Part shown: positions 19,633 through 31,996 of the stretch, piece by piece
Numbering within the stretch: the first letter of the stretch is position 1
Layout: each line of letters starts with the position of its first letter
Origin: Massospora cicadina
Taxonomy: Eukaryota; Entomophthoromycota; Entomophthoromycetes; Entomophthorales; Entomophthoraceae
Reading direction: 5' to 3'
Assembly: GCA_022478985.1 (NCBI GenBank)
Contig: JAKSZP010002652.1
Coordinates: 186,001 to 250,000, forward strand
DNA: 64,000 nucleotides
Notes under the pieces: generated by a model
What the model was told of the DNA's origin: nothing
Database searches by the model: none
The model's input: only the letters and a program-made list of their open reading frames with translations
Program-made: the position numbers and the translations under genes

Positions 19633-22600
19633 ACCTTTTTTTTCAACTAATATTTTTTTAGAGAAGTAAACAGGGTTGATTAGGGGGAAAATTCAACTAA
19701 CATAATATTTAGATAGTATTGTTAAATTTTCTTATGTTTATTTATCAATATAATCATATGGAACATTTCATAACATTATAATCCTTCCTGTAAAGTGTAT
19801 TGTGGATATCGTCTTACCTCCTATAAAGCTCATCTACCAACTCCTAATCAAAATCTTCCCTATATAAGAAAAGACTTCCCAAGTGGTCCCTATGCCATAG
19901 TATACCCAAATACACCACTTATCCTGCTGTGCTACCTAGTTTTGTACATCTTAGATTATTTATTGCACCTATCTTTGGTGATACTCAGCTTATTAATATA
20001 GTCTAAGTCCTGATAGTCAGATTTTCTGTAACCGCAAACCTTAATGGGTTTAAACTCAAGGCCCTCTTGACTCACCTATTCCTTAAGGTGATCACTGAGC
20101 TGGAGCCTGACAATATATTAGCTTACATAGTGGTCTGGATAACAACAGACAGTCCAGGGTTTTTTGGTTGCTCTAGGATATCCTGTTACTATCCTGACAT
20201 CAGTACTTGGTGGTCACCTTGACTATTATTACCTTGTACCTGAGTATATATATATATATTCACCTAAAGAAACAACCAGCTAAAACAAGATAAATTACAT
20301 GTACACAGCCAAGTATAAACAGTGATATTAAATTAGTCTCAATGGTGCCTACCCTAATCAATGACCACTAAGATACTCTGATGATCTTGTATTAGGCAGA
20401 AACAAAGTCTAAATTAGAAACACAGAACTTCACTACAGATTTCAAAAGGATTGACCGTGTGGTGGAACAACTAACAGAAAAGCCTCACCATTGGTTTCCT
20501 GAAGCCAAACTTTAAAACATTAAATTATGCCAGGTTTACCCCATTTCCGCCATTAATTGCTTACAGTAGTTCAGTCTATTATGAATAAAAAAAATTAACG
20601 AGGTATAAAATCTCTATCAGAAGGAAGACCCCATTGAAAATATACTCTGATCAATTCATAGCATCCAAACAACAATTGGGGCTAAAAATCCAGAGCATGG
20701 TTTATAATTCAAGAGAAAGTTTCTATTGAATCACAAAATTTTTTTAGTGCCACAGCTATTGCTAGAGGAACTCAAAGTTTTTAATAGGGACTTACTATTT
20801 TACATAAGTCATGGAAAATAAAATAAAAACAAGACTAGCATGCCAGTCTGGAAGCTTAAACATCCAAGATAAAAGCCAGAATATCAGAGGTATAGCTGAC
20901 CACGGCACTTTGTGTCTATTAGAGAGGGGTAGAACCTGGGGCTGACAATTTACCACAATATTTAACAAATACCCCACAAGAAGCTAAGCAAAAGTGGTGG
21001 CTGCAGCAGCGGATTCAAGTAAGACAGCCTTCTCAGGAACAGATTGCACTGTAGTACTATCTTTGGAAGCAGGTGAAGGGAATATTGTGGAATGGCTTTG
21101 GAACTTATAGATTGGGATGAGAGTACCTCAAAGAGCAAGGTAAGTTTGTGATGCTTCAAATTATCCAAAATAGGAGACAAGCCCAGATGGGCCCCATACT
21201 GATACCCCATTCAAGCAAGAAGGGCAGAAGCGTGGTAATGATCGACACTATAGCCCTGTCATTTTGAAGATTGGGGAACATGGCAACAAAATAAGTACTA
21301 AAATTTACTTTGAAATAAAAAAGGAGTCAAAGGTTCCTTTTTGGGGGCAGTTGCGTTTATTGTAATCAAAAAATGAGATAATTGCCTGATAGCAGAACCT
21401 GTTGTGGACTGCCGTCTTAAAAACATATATGTGGGGAATAAATGGGGGTATGCATTAGGGTCAAAGAATTCTTTTGAGCATGATTCTGGTGTAATGACAC
21501 ACAATAAACTTTTGATAATGATCAGGTCCTGTCTGACCTTTCAGATACTACCAATTTTTTACCCAATTGTTTTCTAGATGATTTCCCTTTCAGGATGGTG
21601 ACGATCTGTTTGGTGGGCCAATGAGTTTCACACATGAACAGGGAAGGGAAAGAGAATTACATTTTGAATTGAATGTGTCAGCATGCCAAACCTACTGGGT
21701 TGGGCTCTCCTTCTCTGGTATTAAAATTGAAAGCTAAGCAGGGGATTCTGCGCTCAAGGTTGATATGAAGAATTTAATTGCATTCTAAATTGATTTGTGC
21801 CCTTAGGTGGAACTTGAACTATGATCTGACACATTCTGGCATGGGAGGGGGAGGCGACCTACCTACTGGCAGCAACTTCAAGCCACCACTACTTCCTGAC
21901 ATAGCCTCTGGGTCCTCCCCATTAGTCCCTTGGTGGTAGAAGAATTGACAAGTAAAGAACCTTCAAAAGAGTAGGCTGTCACCCACTGCCAATCTGAAAC
22001 ATGGGCTAAATTACCCTTGCTGGTGCAGGGGGAGGCAGCCTTTTTAACTCCTTTCTTGGTTCTTAAAGGAAACTCCTCCTGATTTAGGCAGCAGGGGTTG
22101 CTCCCCCAGCACTTATAACGAGAAAAAATTTGAGCAACAACCTTAGAAAGTGAAAGTCAGATTTGGGGCCTCTAGACATATTGGTTCAGGTTCATGACAT
22201 ACAGCTGAGCAACCACATATAATAATTACCTAGGATGGAGGAGAATTTCAACTTCAATAGAAGAAGGATAGTCTTTCCATGAAGGCTTTCATTTTTAATT
22301 CAAATTAAAGAGATATCTGGTAACATCTTTAAAGAACTATAGTGACACCGCATTTAGAGCCTCAGCAAACACAGTATTAGACACAAGTAAGGAGATTAAA
22401 GTACTCTCCAGACTTTATTCCATGTTTCTGTTGCAGCTGATAAGCAAAAACATGAGATATCTCTCTAAGTCCTTTTAAACACAAGTGCAATAGCCAATTT
22501 CATGGACTAAAGCCTAATCAGACAATTGGGGAATGTGACTTCAAAAGATTTTAAAACTAAAATACCTGATATGTCCATTTTCAACTTTAGCTTGATTGAT

Positions 22601-23189
22601 TCTCTAGTCAAAGTCACAATGAGGAATGCAACTCTGACCTGAATTACTATTTAATAAACAAGTTGACTGAAGGACTAGGAGAGCAGGTCATCTGAAGGCA
22701 GGTCTTTTAAGCTTGATAGCTTATATATAAAGTTAAATAGATGGAAAGCTAAATAAAGGTCACAGGTTCTGAGAGAGAGTGAGCTCTTTTGAAATTTGTC
22801 CAGATTGAGACTGAGGCTCAAAGATATACATATATGAAATATCTAAGGGACTTACTACACTGGTCAGAGTCCCAACAACGAGCTTTACTGAAAATAAATA
22901 ATATTAAAAGAAAGTAAAACAATATTTTTTATTAAGAAGAACGATTAGCATTTTTTGTAGTGTTAGGAAAGATAAGTTTATTTCTAAGTAATGAGATAGG
23001 GAGAAATTATCCTAGCTTATCTAATAGTGGTTTCTGGAGGCAATTTATCCCAAGTACACTTGTTTGGAATTTATTACTCTTATTGAGATTGTTTAAAGCG
23101 GTATAACTTGATGTTGATAAAGATTAGTCCTTTGGACCAACAACGCATCAATTGATAAATTAATAGAATTTAAAGTTGGTGTTATTTTT
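19633..23189. other. No gene recognised; probable remnant of H LTR and unassigned DNA
   Basis: The first part should be the continuation of the H target sequence after element C (acctt at 19633-19637 is the C duplication). Open frames are short (at most 82 codons) and show no known motif. A (ta)n run lies near 20248-20260. I could not match any stretch to the elements elsewhere in the window. Confidence 0.5.
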
Positions 23190-23434
23190 GGGCCCTCAAC
23201 TGTAAGTCCATATGACCTGCTCCTCCATATGGAACGTGAAAAAGTTACACATAGAAGCAGGAAGGGCCCAATCCTCAGTTGAGCCCCTCTCTAGGATCAG
23301 TGTCCTAGCTCATGTAGTAGATGAGCGAGGGGTACTTCCCTGGCTCCTATAGAACCACCCTCTCTGCCCCATTTTTCTCTTATTATCTTGTAAAAATGGT
23401 AAAGGGGTTAGCAGAGAGGTTCATTTTAGGAGCC
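23190..23434. repeat. Cluster of foldback (hairpin) sequences
   Basis: Three adjacent inverted-repeat structures can be read by eye. Arms 23190-23202 and 23276-23286 pair (ggg..ctcaactg with cagttgagccc). In 23284-23332 an outer stem cccctc/gaggg encloses two small hairpins, ctagga/tcctag and ctcat/atgag, making a three-way junction. At 23342-23434 a long imperfect hairpin pairs ggctcct, gaacc, ctctctg and ccccattttt with complementary blocks around a 15-base loop. The segment is richer in GC than its surroundings. What it is remains unknown: an inverted-repeat element or a structured RNA are both possible. Confidence 0.6.
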
Positions 23435-26264
23435 TCCAGCAGGACACTCAAAACCACCCCAAGTGTGACATGGTCACTGAAGATATTTGAGAAATTGCTC
23501 CACCCCACATATATTCCCATATGAGCCCTAGTTCACATAAAAAGTAAGTTTGGGGTTATTTTATAGGTTTGTATTGTAGATCAGACCTGCAGATCATGAA
23601 ATTTGCTAGTAAATTTGTACAATTTACAATAATGATAGGATGGGTCTTGATGGAACTGGTGTTAATGAACTACGGATCTGGAGAAATCTGTTCAATTTCA
23701 ATAGTATTCCACTAGAATTCACTTCAATCTGCATACAGGTGGCCATAACTTTATAATGCCATCTGAGACCTCTAATGCCTTCCCCCTCAACTCTATCACA
23801 AGAAGCCTAAGATGACAATTAGGGTGCTCAGAAAGAGGCTTAGTCATCATAAATTTACAAGCTCCCTTCCCCCTCCACTATATAGGCAACCACCCTCCTT
23901 AGGGTAGGTTGCCCGTTTATTCTTTAAATTTCCTTACCTATAAGTTTACTTATTAAAGTTAATTTTGTGTTACCATCTAGTACTAAAAAAAGTTAATTTT
24001 GTGTTTGAACCCTTTGTCAAAGAATCTGCCCTCCACGCTGCCTCATTATTTTTTGCTAAAATTATCTGGTGATACTCACTGCCATCAATAAAATAATACT
24101 GGAAATTGTTGAGCAATAGTTCTGACCCACAGATCCATTAAAGATCCCTTGCTTCTATGAGATAGTGGACAATTACCTTCAAAATTTATTACTGATCCAT
24201 TGTGCACAATGCAGATGCCGTCAACTACTTTATTATAATCAATTCATCCCATTTAGGGCGTGATCTGTTCCTTTTTTTGTCAGAATCCATTCCACATTAT
24301 TTAATTAAATGATCCAGCCTATTTAAATATATTACTAAACAGCTGCGAGCCAAAGAGGGGTTGTCACCTTCTCTGCCTCACCAACCCTTAGGGTTACCCT
24401 AGTAAGACACGCAGTTGCCCCTACTTCAACATTCTGGCTTTTTTTAGTGGCTATTGTATGATATTAAACAATTTACTTCTCAATAAATCCTTAGGGAACC
24501 CCTCTTAAAAGACATTAGAGCAGCTGAGCCTCTGGCATTCTTTACCATCAACTGGGCACTGTCAAACCATCTCAAGATGGACAGTCTTCTTCAAAATAGC
24601 TTCAACCCTGAAATCAACCCAACTATGCATTAATTTATAAATAATATTAATAAATATTATTCAGAGGTATGATGTTTTTTACCACTCTGTTTTACTTTAG
24701 GCAAATATATAAAAGTAAATAAATTATAAACGTTGACCTTTTGCCCCCAGTTCCACTCCAATGTCCTAAGATCCCCCACTGCTGCTATATTGTGGGGCAG
24801 TGACAAGCCCCCAAGCATTTTCTGTCTGGTGGGAAAATGTGCCCAGACAGGGTCAACCAGTCCTAACAAATCTTTGATCAATTCATTTCACCCAAGGATT
24901 TCAACCTCCACCTCATATGTTCTCAGGCAGTGCCTCAAGGACCAAAGGAGCTCCCTCTGGAGAAGCATGCATTTCAGCCTTCATTTTGAATACAGGAAAC
25001 ATTTTCCATAAACATATAAAACAATTATCAAATTGGCTATCCAGTAATGGAACCCACCAGATTCAAAAGCTTCTGCCCCTATAAGGGGTACTTTGACTTG
25101 AACTTCATCTGCAAAGCCAACGCCATCATAGCAGCGACTGTGCCCAAGATATTCCAGGACACCCTCTCTACTAACCACTTGAACCAGGCTATCATCAGAT
25201 TCCACTAGGGTGCTTCAGTCATCTGGTTTGCCCCCCACTGTGCTCCACAAGAAGCTGATAGTTAGTTGAGCAGCCTATAGCTCTAACCACCTACTTCAAT
25301 TCGTGATCCCTAATGGTGCCACATGGTTTTTATGGCTTCAGGCATTAGCCACAATATGACCTAGTTTCTCATGAAATTTCCATTAAGTTCTCCATCACTA
25401 TACTATCTCTTCTGCCCCTGACCATCCATTCTGGGCTCATGTTGAGGATGGGCGGAATATCTGTGCATTCTGTTTCAAGTTGGATCACTAAAAACGCAAA
25501 TGCCCCTCCCTTATAGCTTCTGCTAGTATAAGCCTGCATCTTCCAGTGTCTAATATGCTGCAAATTCCTCAATGATTATGTCTGTGGAACAATCCTCACC
25601 TTCTTCCTCCCAACCTGTTGCTGCACTAGTTTCAGCATCAGCCATTATGCCCATCCTCAACTCAGAACTGCAATCACCTCAGACCTCAGGAAGCATCTCA
25701 GACTAAAACTCATCTCAAGATACCTTTCATTTGATAGACAAATCCCAAACTTAGCCAAGACCCTAATCTAGTTAAATTAGAAACCCTTTGGGCTTTATTT
25801 TCTGAGGTTTACAAATTCAGGTGATTTCATTAAACCATCTAATTTTTACATAGAACATCTCAAGAACAAAAAATATGACGCTCAATTCACCCTCATTTCT
25901 ATTCTACCACAAACACCGCTCCATTCCAAAGTGACCACCATATTTTTTTGAAAGCTGCCTAATTGTTAAAAATTTAAACTAATGGTATTCTTCCCTTAGT
26001 TTCTGAAATTATATTTTAGTTGAGCACGGCTGCCAATAAATCCGACTAGTTTTGATGATTTTAGTAATATTTAATTCCAATTTTAGCTCCTCATTCAAAT
26101 GAGTTTAACTATTTTGATGTTCAGTTTTTTAAAAAGCATCAGACCAAATATCAAAAAACTTTTCAGCTCATGATTAAATAGTAATTGTACAAAGGATAGA
26201 TTAATAGCTTATATTAAGTATTTATTATGATTTACTGGTTAATGAAGCTGAGATAATTTAAAAT
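23435..26264. other. No gene recognised
   Basis: AT-rich DNA with open frames no longer than about 92 codons, none with recognisable motifs. A shared phrase, gttaattttgtgt, occurs twice around 23960-24000. Nothing in it matches the retroelements of this window. Confidence 0.5.
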
Positions 26265-27004
26265 TGTTGCCATCAATTGATGCTAATGGTTTTTGATAGG
26301 CGGGCATTCAATTAGTGACTGTTTATCAGGTTTTTAGGATTACTGCAATTAATGTCAAAAATAAAGAATCAATTTATATGATTTATTTTCAATATTTATG
26401 ACAACTGATGCTAAGAATATCTGATTAAAATCATCTGAAATTATTGCTAAGGGTTTTGAGGAAATGGTTGCTGGCAAATGATGCCAATGTTATCTGATAG
26501 GAAGTATTTGATGGCCATTTGGCGCTTAAGTATAAATACCCCAAATTCTTTCTAAATAAAGATCTTTTTCTTGTCTACTTTTATTATTTCAAGTTAAGTA
26601 GTATCCTTGATTTTTAGGGGCAGTATTAAAGGTCCCTTGGGGTTTATGTGCTGGGTGAGTGCACAAGGAGTGGTCAGCGCCACCGCTACTATACATGGAG
26701 CTACAAGTAACACCACCCAGACTTACACAACTGGCTACCAATAATGAGAGACTGAGAGAAATTACCCTAAGGGAGATGATAGGACAGATATGGGCCACCC
26801 AAGTGAGTATGGGGCTCTGGTGCCCCCAAGGTGGTTATTTAACCAAAGATGAAGTTGTTGTCTATGCTATGGCAGGAAGTTGCTATACAAACTTGTAGTG
26901 AAAGGGAGCGGGTGAAAGAAAAAGAGAAAGGGTCAATAGTCTTCTTACTGTTAGCCTGTAAAATTAGTTGAGTTCTGATTGTATGGATTGTAAAATTTGT
27001 AACA
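26265..27004 (+). repeat. 5' LTR of element F (left edge uncertain)
   Basis: The right end is firm: aaaatttgtaaca at 27004 followed by a PBS. A promoter-like tataaatacccc at about 26532 and an aataaa word 26 bases later are laid out as in the LTR of D. The left edge at TGTTGCC (26265) is only a candidate. The stretch before the TATA box repeats atgatgccaa-like phrases, as does LTR D. Confidence 0.55.
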
Positions 27005-27005
27005 T

Positions 27006-27127
27006 TGGTGCTCACTACAGGGGCGCTGTTTGTGTGCTGCTTAACTAGCCAGAGGCAAAAACTTTTTTAGGTTGTTAGGGGTGACTTAGAGCCATTATTT
27101 CTTTGTCTTAAAATGCTGACCAATACC
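27006..27127 (+). mobile_element. Element F: primer-binding site and leader, cut by element E
   Basis: TGGTGCTCACTACAGGGG (27006-27023) is a perfect copy of the shared PBS. The leader continues to 27127, where E is inserted. A short piece at 41112-41175 is probably the other side of the same leader. No coding part of F is visible in the window. Confidence 0.65.
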
Positions 27128-27892
27128 TGTTGTGATATCAGATTACTAAACATTAAGGGAAGAATAAAACCATTTAACTCTCATGAGAGGATTGATGCAT
27201 AGACCCAAGAAGGGGGTTAAGGAAACCTTATCAATAAATTATATGAAAAAATCAATAATTGGTAAGGCTCAATACAATACTAAGAAAATTCCTTCATTCT
27301 GATTTGAGCTCAAAATACCCCAAGAGATATCCTGCTTAATCAAAATAAGAGGATTCATCAAAATCTCAGGTGTCCACTACACTAGGTGGCACACAGGGAA
27401 GAAAAACTAAATAAACTTGCATGTGGGTAAGAATTAATAATCTGCTCAATATTGGACCTAAATGATACAAGTCTCATATGATTTGGTACATTTAAGATAC
27501 CATTTCTCCTTATCAAAAATATTTTACAAAAGCATTGTAAAATCTGGATGCATCTCCTGACCAAGCGCCCCCATGTTGATTCCTCCCTCCACTATGATAT
27601 TAATCCTTATCCTTGGTAAGTTTTACATTGTTATGTGTAGAATATAAAGAACCCTATTCTATACTGAAAATATAGTTACACCAATATGTCTGAATCTCTT
27701 TTTGTACTTGACTTTGATAGAGTCCTTTCACCAAACTTACCATAGGATGGATACTATATATGAAGTGACCTAAGCGTGACTTATTACCATTTTATAAATA
27801 TATTTTTGCTGTGAGTCTTAAGATTCTTAAATTATTTACTGTCAGGCTTCTTGGGAACAGCATCATTAAGCCACAAAAATGGAAGCATAACA
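27128..27892 (+). repeat. 5' LTR of element E
   Basis: 765 bp from TGTTGTGATATC to GAAGCATAACA. Matches to the 3' LTR include the acccaagaaggggg phrase near 27206, a block around cctgaccaag near 27560, and the end segment from 27700 on. Confidence 0.88.
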
Positions 27893-27895
27893 TGC

Positions 27896-27913
27896 TGGTG
27901 TTCACTAAAGGGG
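27896..27913 (+). other. Primer-binding site of element E, two changes
   Basis: TGGTGTTCACTAAAGGGG is the shared PBS with two substitutions, three bases after the LTR. Confidence 0.75.
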
Positions 27914-27959
27914 GCTTACACAATGCTTAATGATACCTGCACCTAATTGATCGCACCAT

Positions 27960-29960
27960 GGAAGATAACCTGATTGATATTGCAACCTGATGGGTGCACA
28001 AAGGAAATGGAGAAGAAGATGACCAAATTGGAAGTCACCTATATTCACATTTGGAGAAGCACAAGAAAATCCAATGGAGATTTCTCAAACTCGACTTCTA
28101 ACCTAGATTTCCAATGATGGAGATTGAGACTTACTTCCTGGAGTCATTAATCCAGGAGAAAGAGCCAGATGCAAAAGAGTATCTGACGTGGTTAGGATTT
28201 CCAAAAAACCTAAGTAAATCAAATATTTTCTAAAGAAATAATGGTTAAATGTGAATCTATCTCACTATATCATGAAAATTTGTATATCCAGCATTTTACC
28301 TCATTGTGAACCTATTATAAGTCCATAATGATAGACTACATCATCATATTAATAGCATAGATACCTTACAGTTGGCCTATGTACAGGTGTATATTTAGCA
28401 TCTCAAAGTATAGGGGACGTCCACCAAATAATTAAGCAGATCATTCCTATATCATTCAACTCCATAAATGAGACCATTGATTCTGTAGTTATCAAGTATG
28501 TAGAGAAAACTATGGAGCTTTTCAGAAAGGATTATGGAGTCTAATAAAAATAGTAAAACATTACTTGATGCTTTCGCCCAAGAGCTTTTATGAAAAGATG
28601 ACAAAGCTCATAGTGAAATAGCGGTCCAATCTTCTAATAGCTACAATAATGTGAAAGAACAGATTAAGCTTCTCTGGTCCTAACTAGAGCAAGACCTATA
28701 AAATATTTGATGAGCTGAGGACCCATTGAATCTCTAAGAAACAACTATCACCTCAATTTCTTATTTCCTGACTGTCCCACGTTGAGCAAGATTTGGCATC
28801 CCATGCAACTCAGAAGCTACTCATTCAATTGCCAGTTGACTGAACAAATTGAAGAGCAATATGAGAGGCTAATATAACTGAGAAAACATTAAAAAAATCT
28901 ACCGCTCGCCTAAAAACACTGAGTAACTCTGTATTCTCTCACAGAAGAGCTGAAAGCCAAGGCTGACAAGCCTCCTCAGAGCACTGAATTCCAACAAATG
29001 AAGGAGGACTTGAATCTGTGCATTGAATATTATAATGAGGACAAACTTTTGTGATTTTACCACTCATCCGCTTGCCAACAAATATATGATCTGGACATCC
29101 GTGTTAAGAAGTTGGATAATGATTAAGTCATTATTGAAAGAAAAATTAACCTTCTGGATGTCAAGTCAAGACTTACTTTAGAGAAAATGTAACAACATCT
29201 CAAACCTCTATAGGATCAGATATGTCAACTTTTGCATCAAGTTGAACAGATTGACACATGTACCAAAATTATTTATCCAAAGCTCTTGGATTACACATTG
29301 TCAAAGTAATGGAAGTCACTACCTTTAACCTACCTTCAAGGACAAGTTTACATCTGGAGAGGGGATTATAACATCTTTCCTCTAAATTTATGGAGCCATG
29401 CTGGTAAGTGTGACTGATCATCAAAAGATTAAGCATATTTTATCTTGTTCAAGATTTATGGCTCAAGAGGTTATGGTACCTCATATAGATGACTTAAAAA
29501 CATGAAGTGAAGTGTAGGAAGCGCTCATTAAAGAACTCAGTTACAAGCAAAGCTTGAGTATGAAGAAACTGGCCTTAATGAGAATTGCGCTAGGACAAAA
29601 TGAAACTATGGCAAAATACGTGGATTGCTTCTATTTTGAGTCCCAAATGGTGATGACCTCAATGATGATTACACTGGACAATGCATAGCAGCTATTGACG
29701 CTGGTTTACATGGTAACCTCAACCTATCCATGCAAATCACATCTGTCAAATGAAGCTTCAACTCTATCTAAGACATTAAGAAGCCCTGCTCAATGTGGTT
29801 TGTATATACAAGACAGAAAATATAAAAAGGCTTCTATAAAACCCAGATACTATACCATGGAGGAAGCAAAGCCTAAGAAGATGGAGAAGCTTAAGTGTAA
29901 CTACTGTAAGAAGAAAATCTACAATATAGACATGTGATTTAAGAAGAACCCTGTTTTGCC
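27960..29960 (+). pseudogene. Element E: Gag
   Basis: This is a long, stop-filled region between PBS and protease. The best-preserved part is 29490-29940, with EALIKELSYKQSLSMKKLALMRIALGQNETMAKYVDCFYFESQM, which resembles the capsid region of Gypsy Gag. Then follows a basic segment and a broken knuckle, CNYCKKKIYNIDM, with a TGA at the last Cys position. The upstream 28100-29380 region has charged, Leu-rich pieces that may be coiled coil. Frames change many times, so exact limits are uncertain. Confidence 0.65.
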
Positions 29961-30359
29961 AAGAATGGAAAAGGAAGTTGGCTCAGGGTCAGGTACTTAT
30001 AAAGCTAACCAAACAAAGAACCTGAAAGAAAACATTACTTATCGCTCATCTTGCATGCATTAAAAATGATTCTAGCGACAACTCTAAAGGGGGTTACAAA
30101 GATACAGGTTATTAAATTTTAAAAGCACCACTGAGCTCACATTCCAGAATGCATGAACGCTGAAAATATCAATGACACCTGGGATCTAGAGGACACTTTG
30201 CTTCAGTCAGGTTATCAAGAGTACAAGGATAATTAATACGTCCAGAAACGCTGATTAATACCTTTCCCTATTGATCTGACCCATATTAAGCATGCACAGT
30301 ATAGTTGAGATTAAGAAAGATATCTGAGACTGCTGCAAGCTCAATGCAACGTTTCCACC

Positions 30360-30770
30360 TCAAGGAAGTGTTGGCCCTCCAACCAAAGTTTGGAGGAAGC
30401 ACAACCAAAGTAGAAATTGGGGATCAAAAAGGTTGAGTAATGGCTATCTTGGATATGGGATCCCTGATCAACGTTGTCTCATACCATTTTGCTACAAGAT
30501 CAACATCACTCCTGACCTTAAATAGACTCAATAGTATAGCACTACCAGTCCAAAAAATACCAAGGCTTTAGATGCATACTCTTCCCTGCAAATTTAAGTT
30601 GACAAATTAATCTTCACAGCTCCCATAGTTTCCCTGGACAATAGCCAGTAGAACACTTATTGGGACGCAATTTATGATCATATATTAAGGATTCATCAAT
30701 ATGAAAGAAGGTCACTTTTCTTTCTCGTTGCAAACACTTTTGCAACCTATTCAATTCAAGACTGAATCTA
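30360..30770 (+). pseudogene. Element E: aspartic protease, active-site Thr lost
   Basis: AILDMGSLINVVSYHFATRS at about 30443-30502 is the retropepsin active-site region. The catalytic triplet reads Asp-Met-Gly (30452-30460); ACG to ATG, a CpG change, turns DTG into DMG. Downstream, PIVSLDNSQ followed by TLIGTQFMIIY-like residues in another frame is the usual second half (LDN...LLGTQFL). The LINE begins just after it. Confidence 0.75.
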
Positions 30771-30878
30771 GTTTGATAATCTCACAGAGGATATTAGTCT
30801 TGCCCATGTCAGGGAGCAGTTGGGCAAGCAAGGTAAGAGGAGCAGGTGGAAGGCCTGCGGCCTCCAACGTTTGAAAAC

Positions 30879-31996
30879 GCCCCGGAGAATCCGGTGGAAT
30901 AGACAAAAATCTTAAAAAACTGGCGGTCACGATTTCCCCAGAGATACTCGCATGGCAAGCACGATGCAACCAGTACATCAATACGCCACACTCCCAACCA
31001 CTTTTGTCAGTGGAATTTGGAGTCCGCGTGTATCTGGACATCCAAAAAATGGCCTTATGGGAAAAATTTTGTGAAGATGTACACAAAGTTTTCCCAACCG
31101 CGGTGTACGTTGCACCTCACTCCATGTCACATGGTTGGCTGGACCTAGGTTTCAAGAGCAAAAAAGCAGCAGATGAGGCTGCAGTGGTGCACGTAGTGGT
31201 TGACCTCCCTGAAAGGCAATGGGTTATTGAAACCAAATGCACCAGATGGACAAAATCAAACCAAATTTTCCCCACGTTTGACTTTTTGCCTACTACGGTA
31301 AAACGTGCCATTTTGGAACAACACCTGAAAGATGGTCTCGCCATATATGGCGAAATAGAATCTTTCGAAATGCAACGCTTCATGCTGATGCCACACCTGT
31401 GCACCAGCAAAGCCATCGCAGTTCTGACTCCAACTGAGGAGATCGCAAAGGACCTAACCCAGATCCCACACTCCACTTTTATTGATATTGCAGGGCATAC
31501 CACCCACCCATTCCGGGTGGCCATGGATAGCGCGCCCCCCATTTGCACCCACTGTGATGCATTCAGCCATAAGGCGCACGCATGCCCCATCAAGGAGGGT
31601 GTCACATTCCAAGAGCACCCCTCAGCAGCCATGGCCAAATGAGAGGCGCACTATGAACCAACTGCAAGCACCAAGGAGGCTTTCCCGTGGGGAGCACAAG
31701 GCTGCTACCTATTGGTAAAGCCTATCTCCCCGCAAGAATGGAAAAAGGCCAAGCAGGCCCATAGGGCCGCGGCTAAGGAAATGGCCAAGCCCACCACCGC
31801 TATCCCACACTCACAACGCCAGGAGGACATGGAAACCTTCGCGGTGGAAGCAACTCAGGAATCCATCAACCAATCAGATTGGGAAGCCCATGCTGAGCGG
31901 GCCACTCAATCTGAGGATCTGATGGGAGACTCAATCTCACCCAATTGTTGCACCCAAGCTCCGGTCAAAACTGACTTGGGACCTATCCCAAAATGA
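30879..31996 (+). pseudogene. LINE ORF1: RNA-binding protein with CCHC knuckle
   Basis: The frame is open from 30879 (after a TGA at 30876-30878) to 31642 and continues in the same frame to 31996, interrupted only by the TGA at 31640-31642. It encodes a protein of about 370 residues. CTHCDAFSHKAHACP (near 31540-31582) fits C-X2-C-X4-H-X4-C. An acidic tail follows (EDMETFAVEATQES). LINE ORF1 proteins bind their own RNA. No ATG stands at the very start of the open stretch, so the start is not fixed; upstream sequence in another frame (VREQLGKQGKRSRWK) may be its broken N terminus. Confidence 0.8.

Noticed and set aside
21715..21760. The words gaaagctaagcagg and ctcaaggttgatatg resemble internal promoter boxes of 5S rRNA
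   Set aside because: Only a dozen bases agree and the rest of the 120-base 5S pattern, including paired stems, is absent. It is most likely chance.
23321..23524. A short open frame over the foldback cluster as a possible gene
   Set aside because: 67 codons with no motif; the hairpin arms explain the sequence better.
24657..25205. Short open frames on both strands as a host exon candidate
   Set aside because: No splice signals, domain or codon pattern could be supported by eye, and the frames are within the length expected by chance.
31117..31638. A 173-codon minus-strand open frame opposite LINE ORF1
   Set aside because: It is the antisense shadow of the ORF1 coding sequence; GC-rich codons leave few stops. 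No motif is seen.
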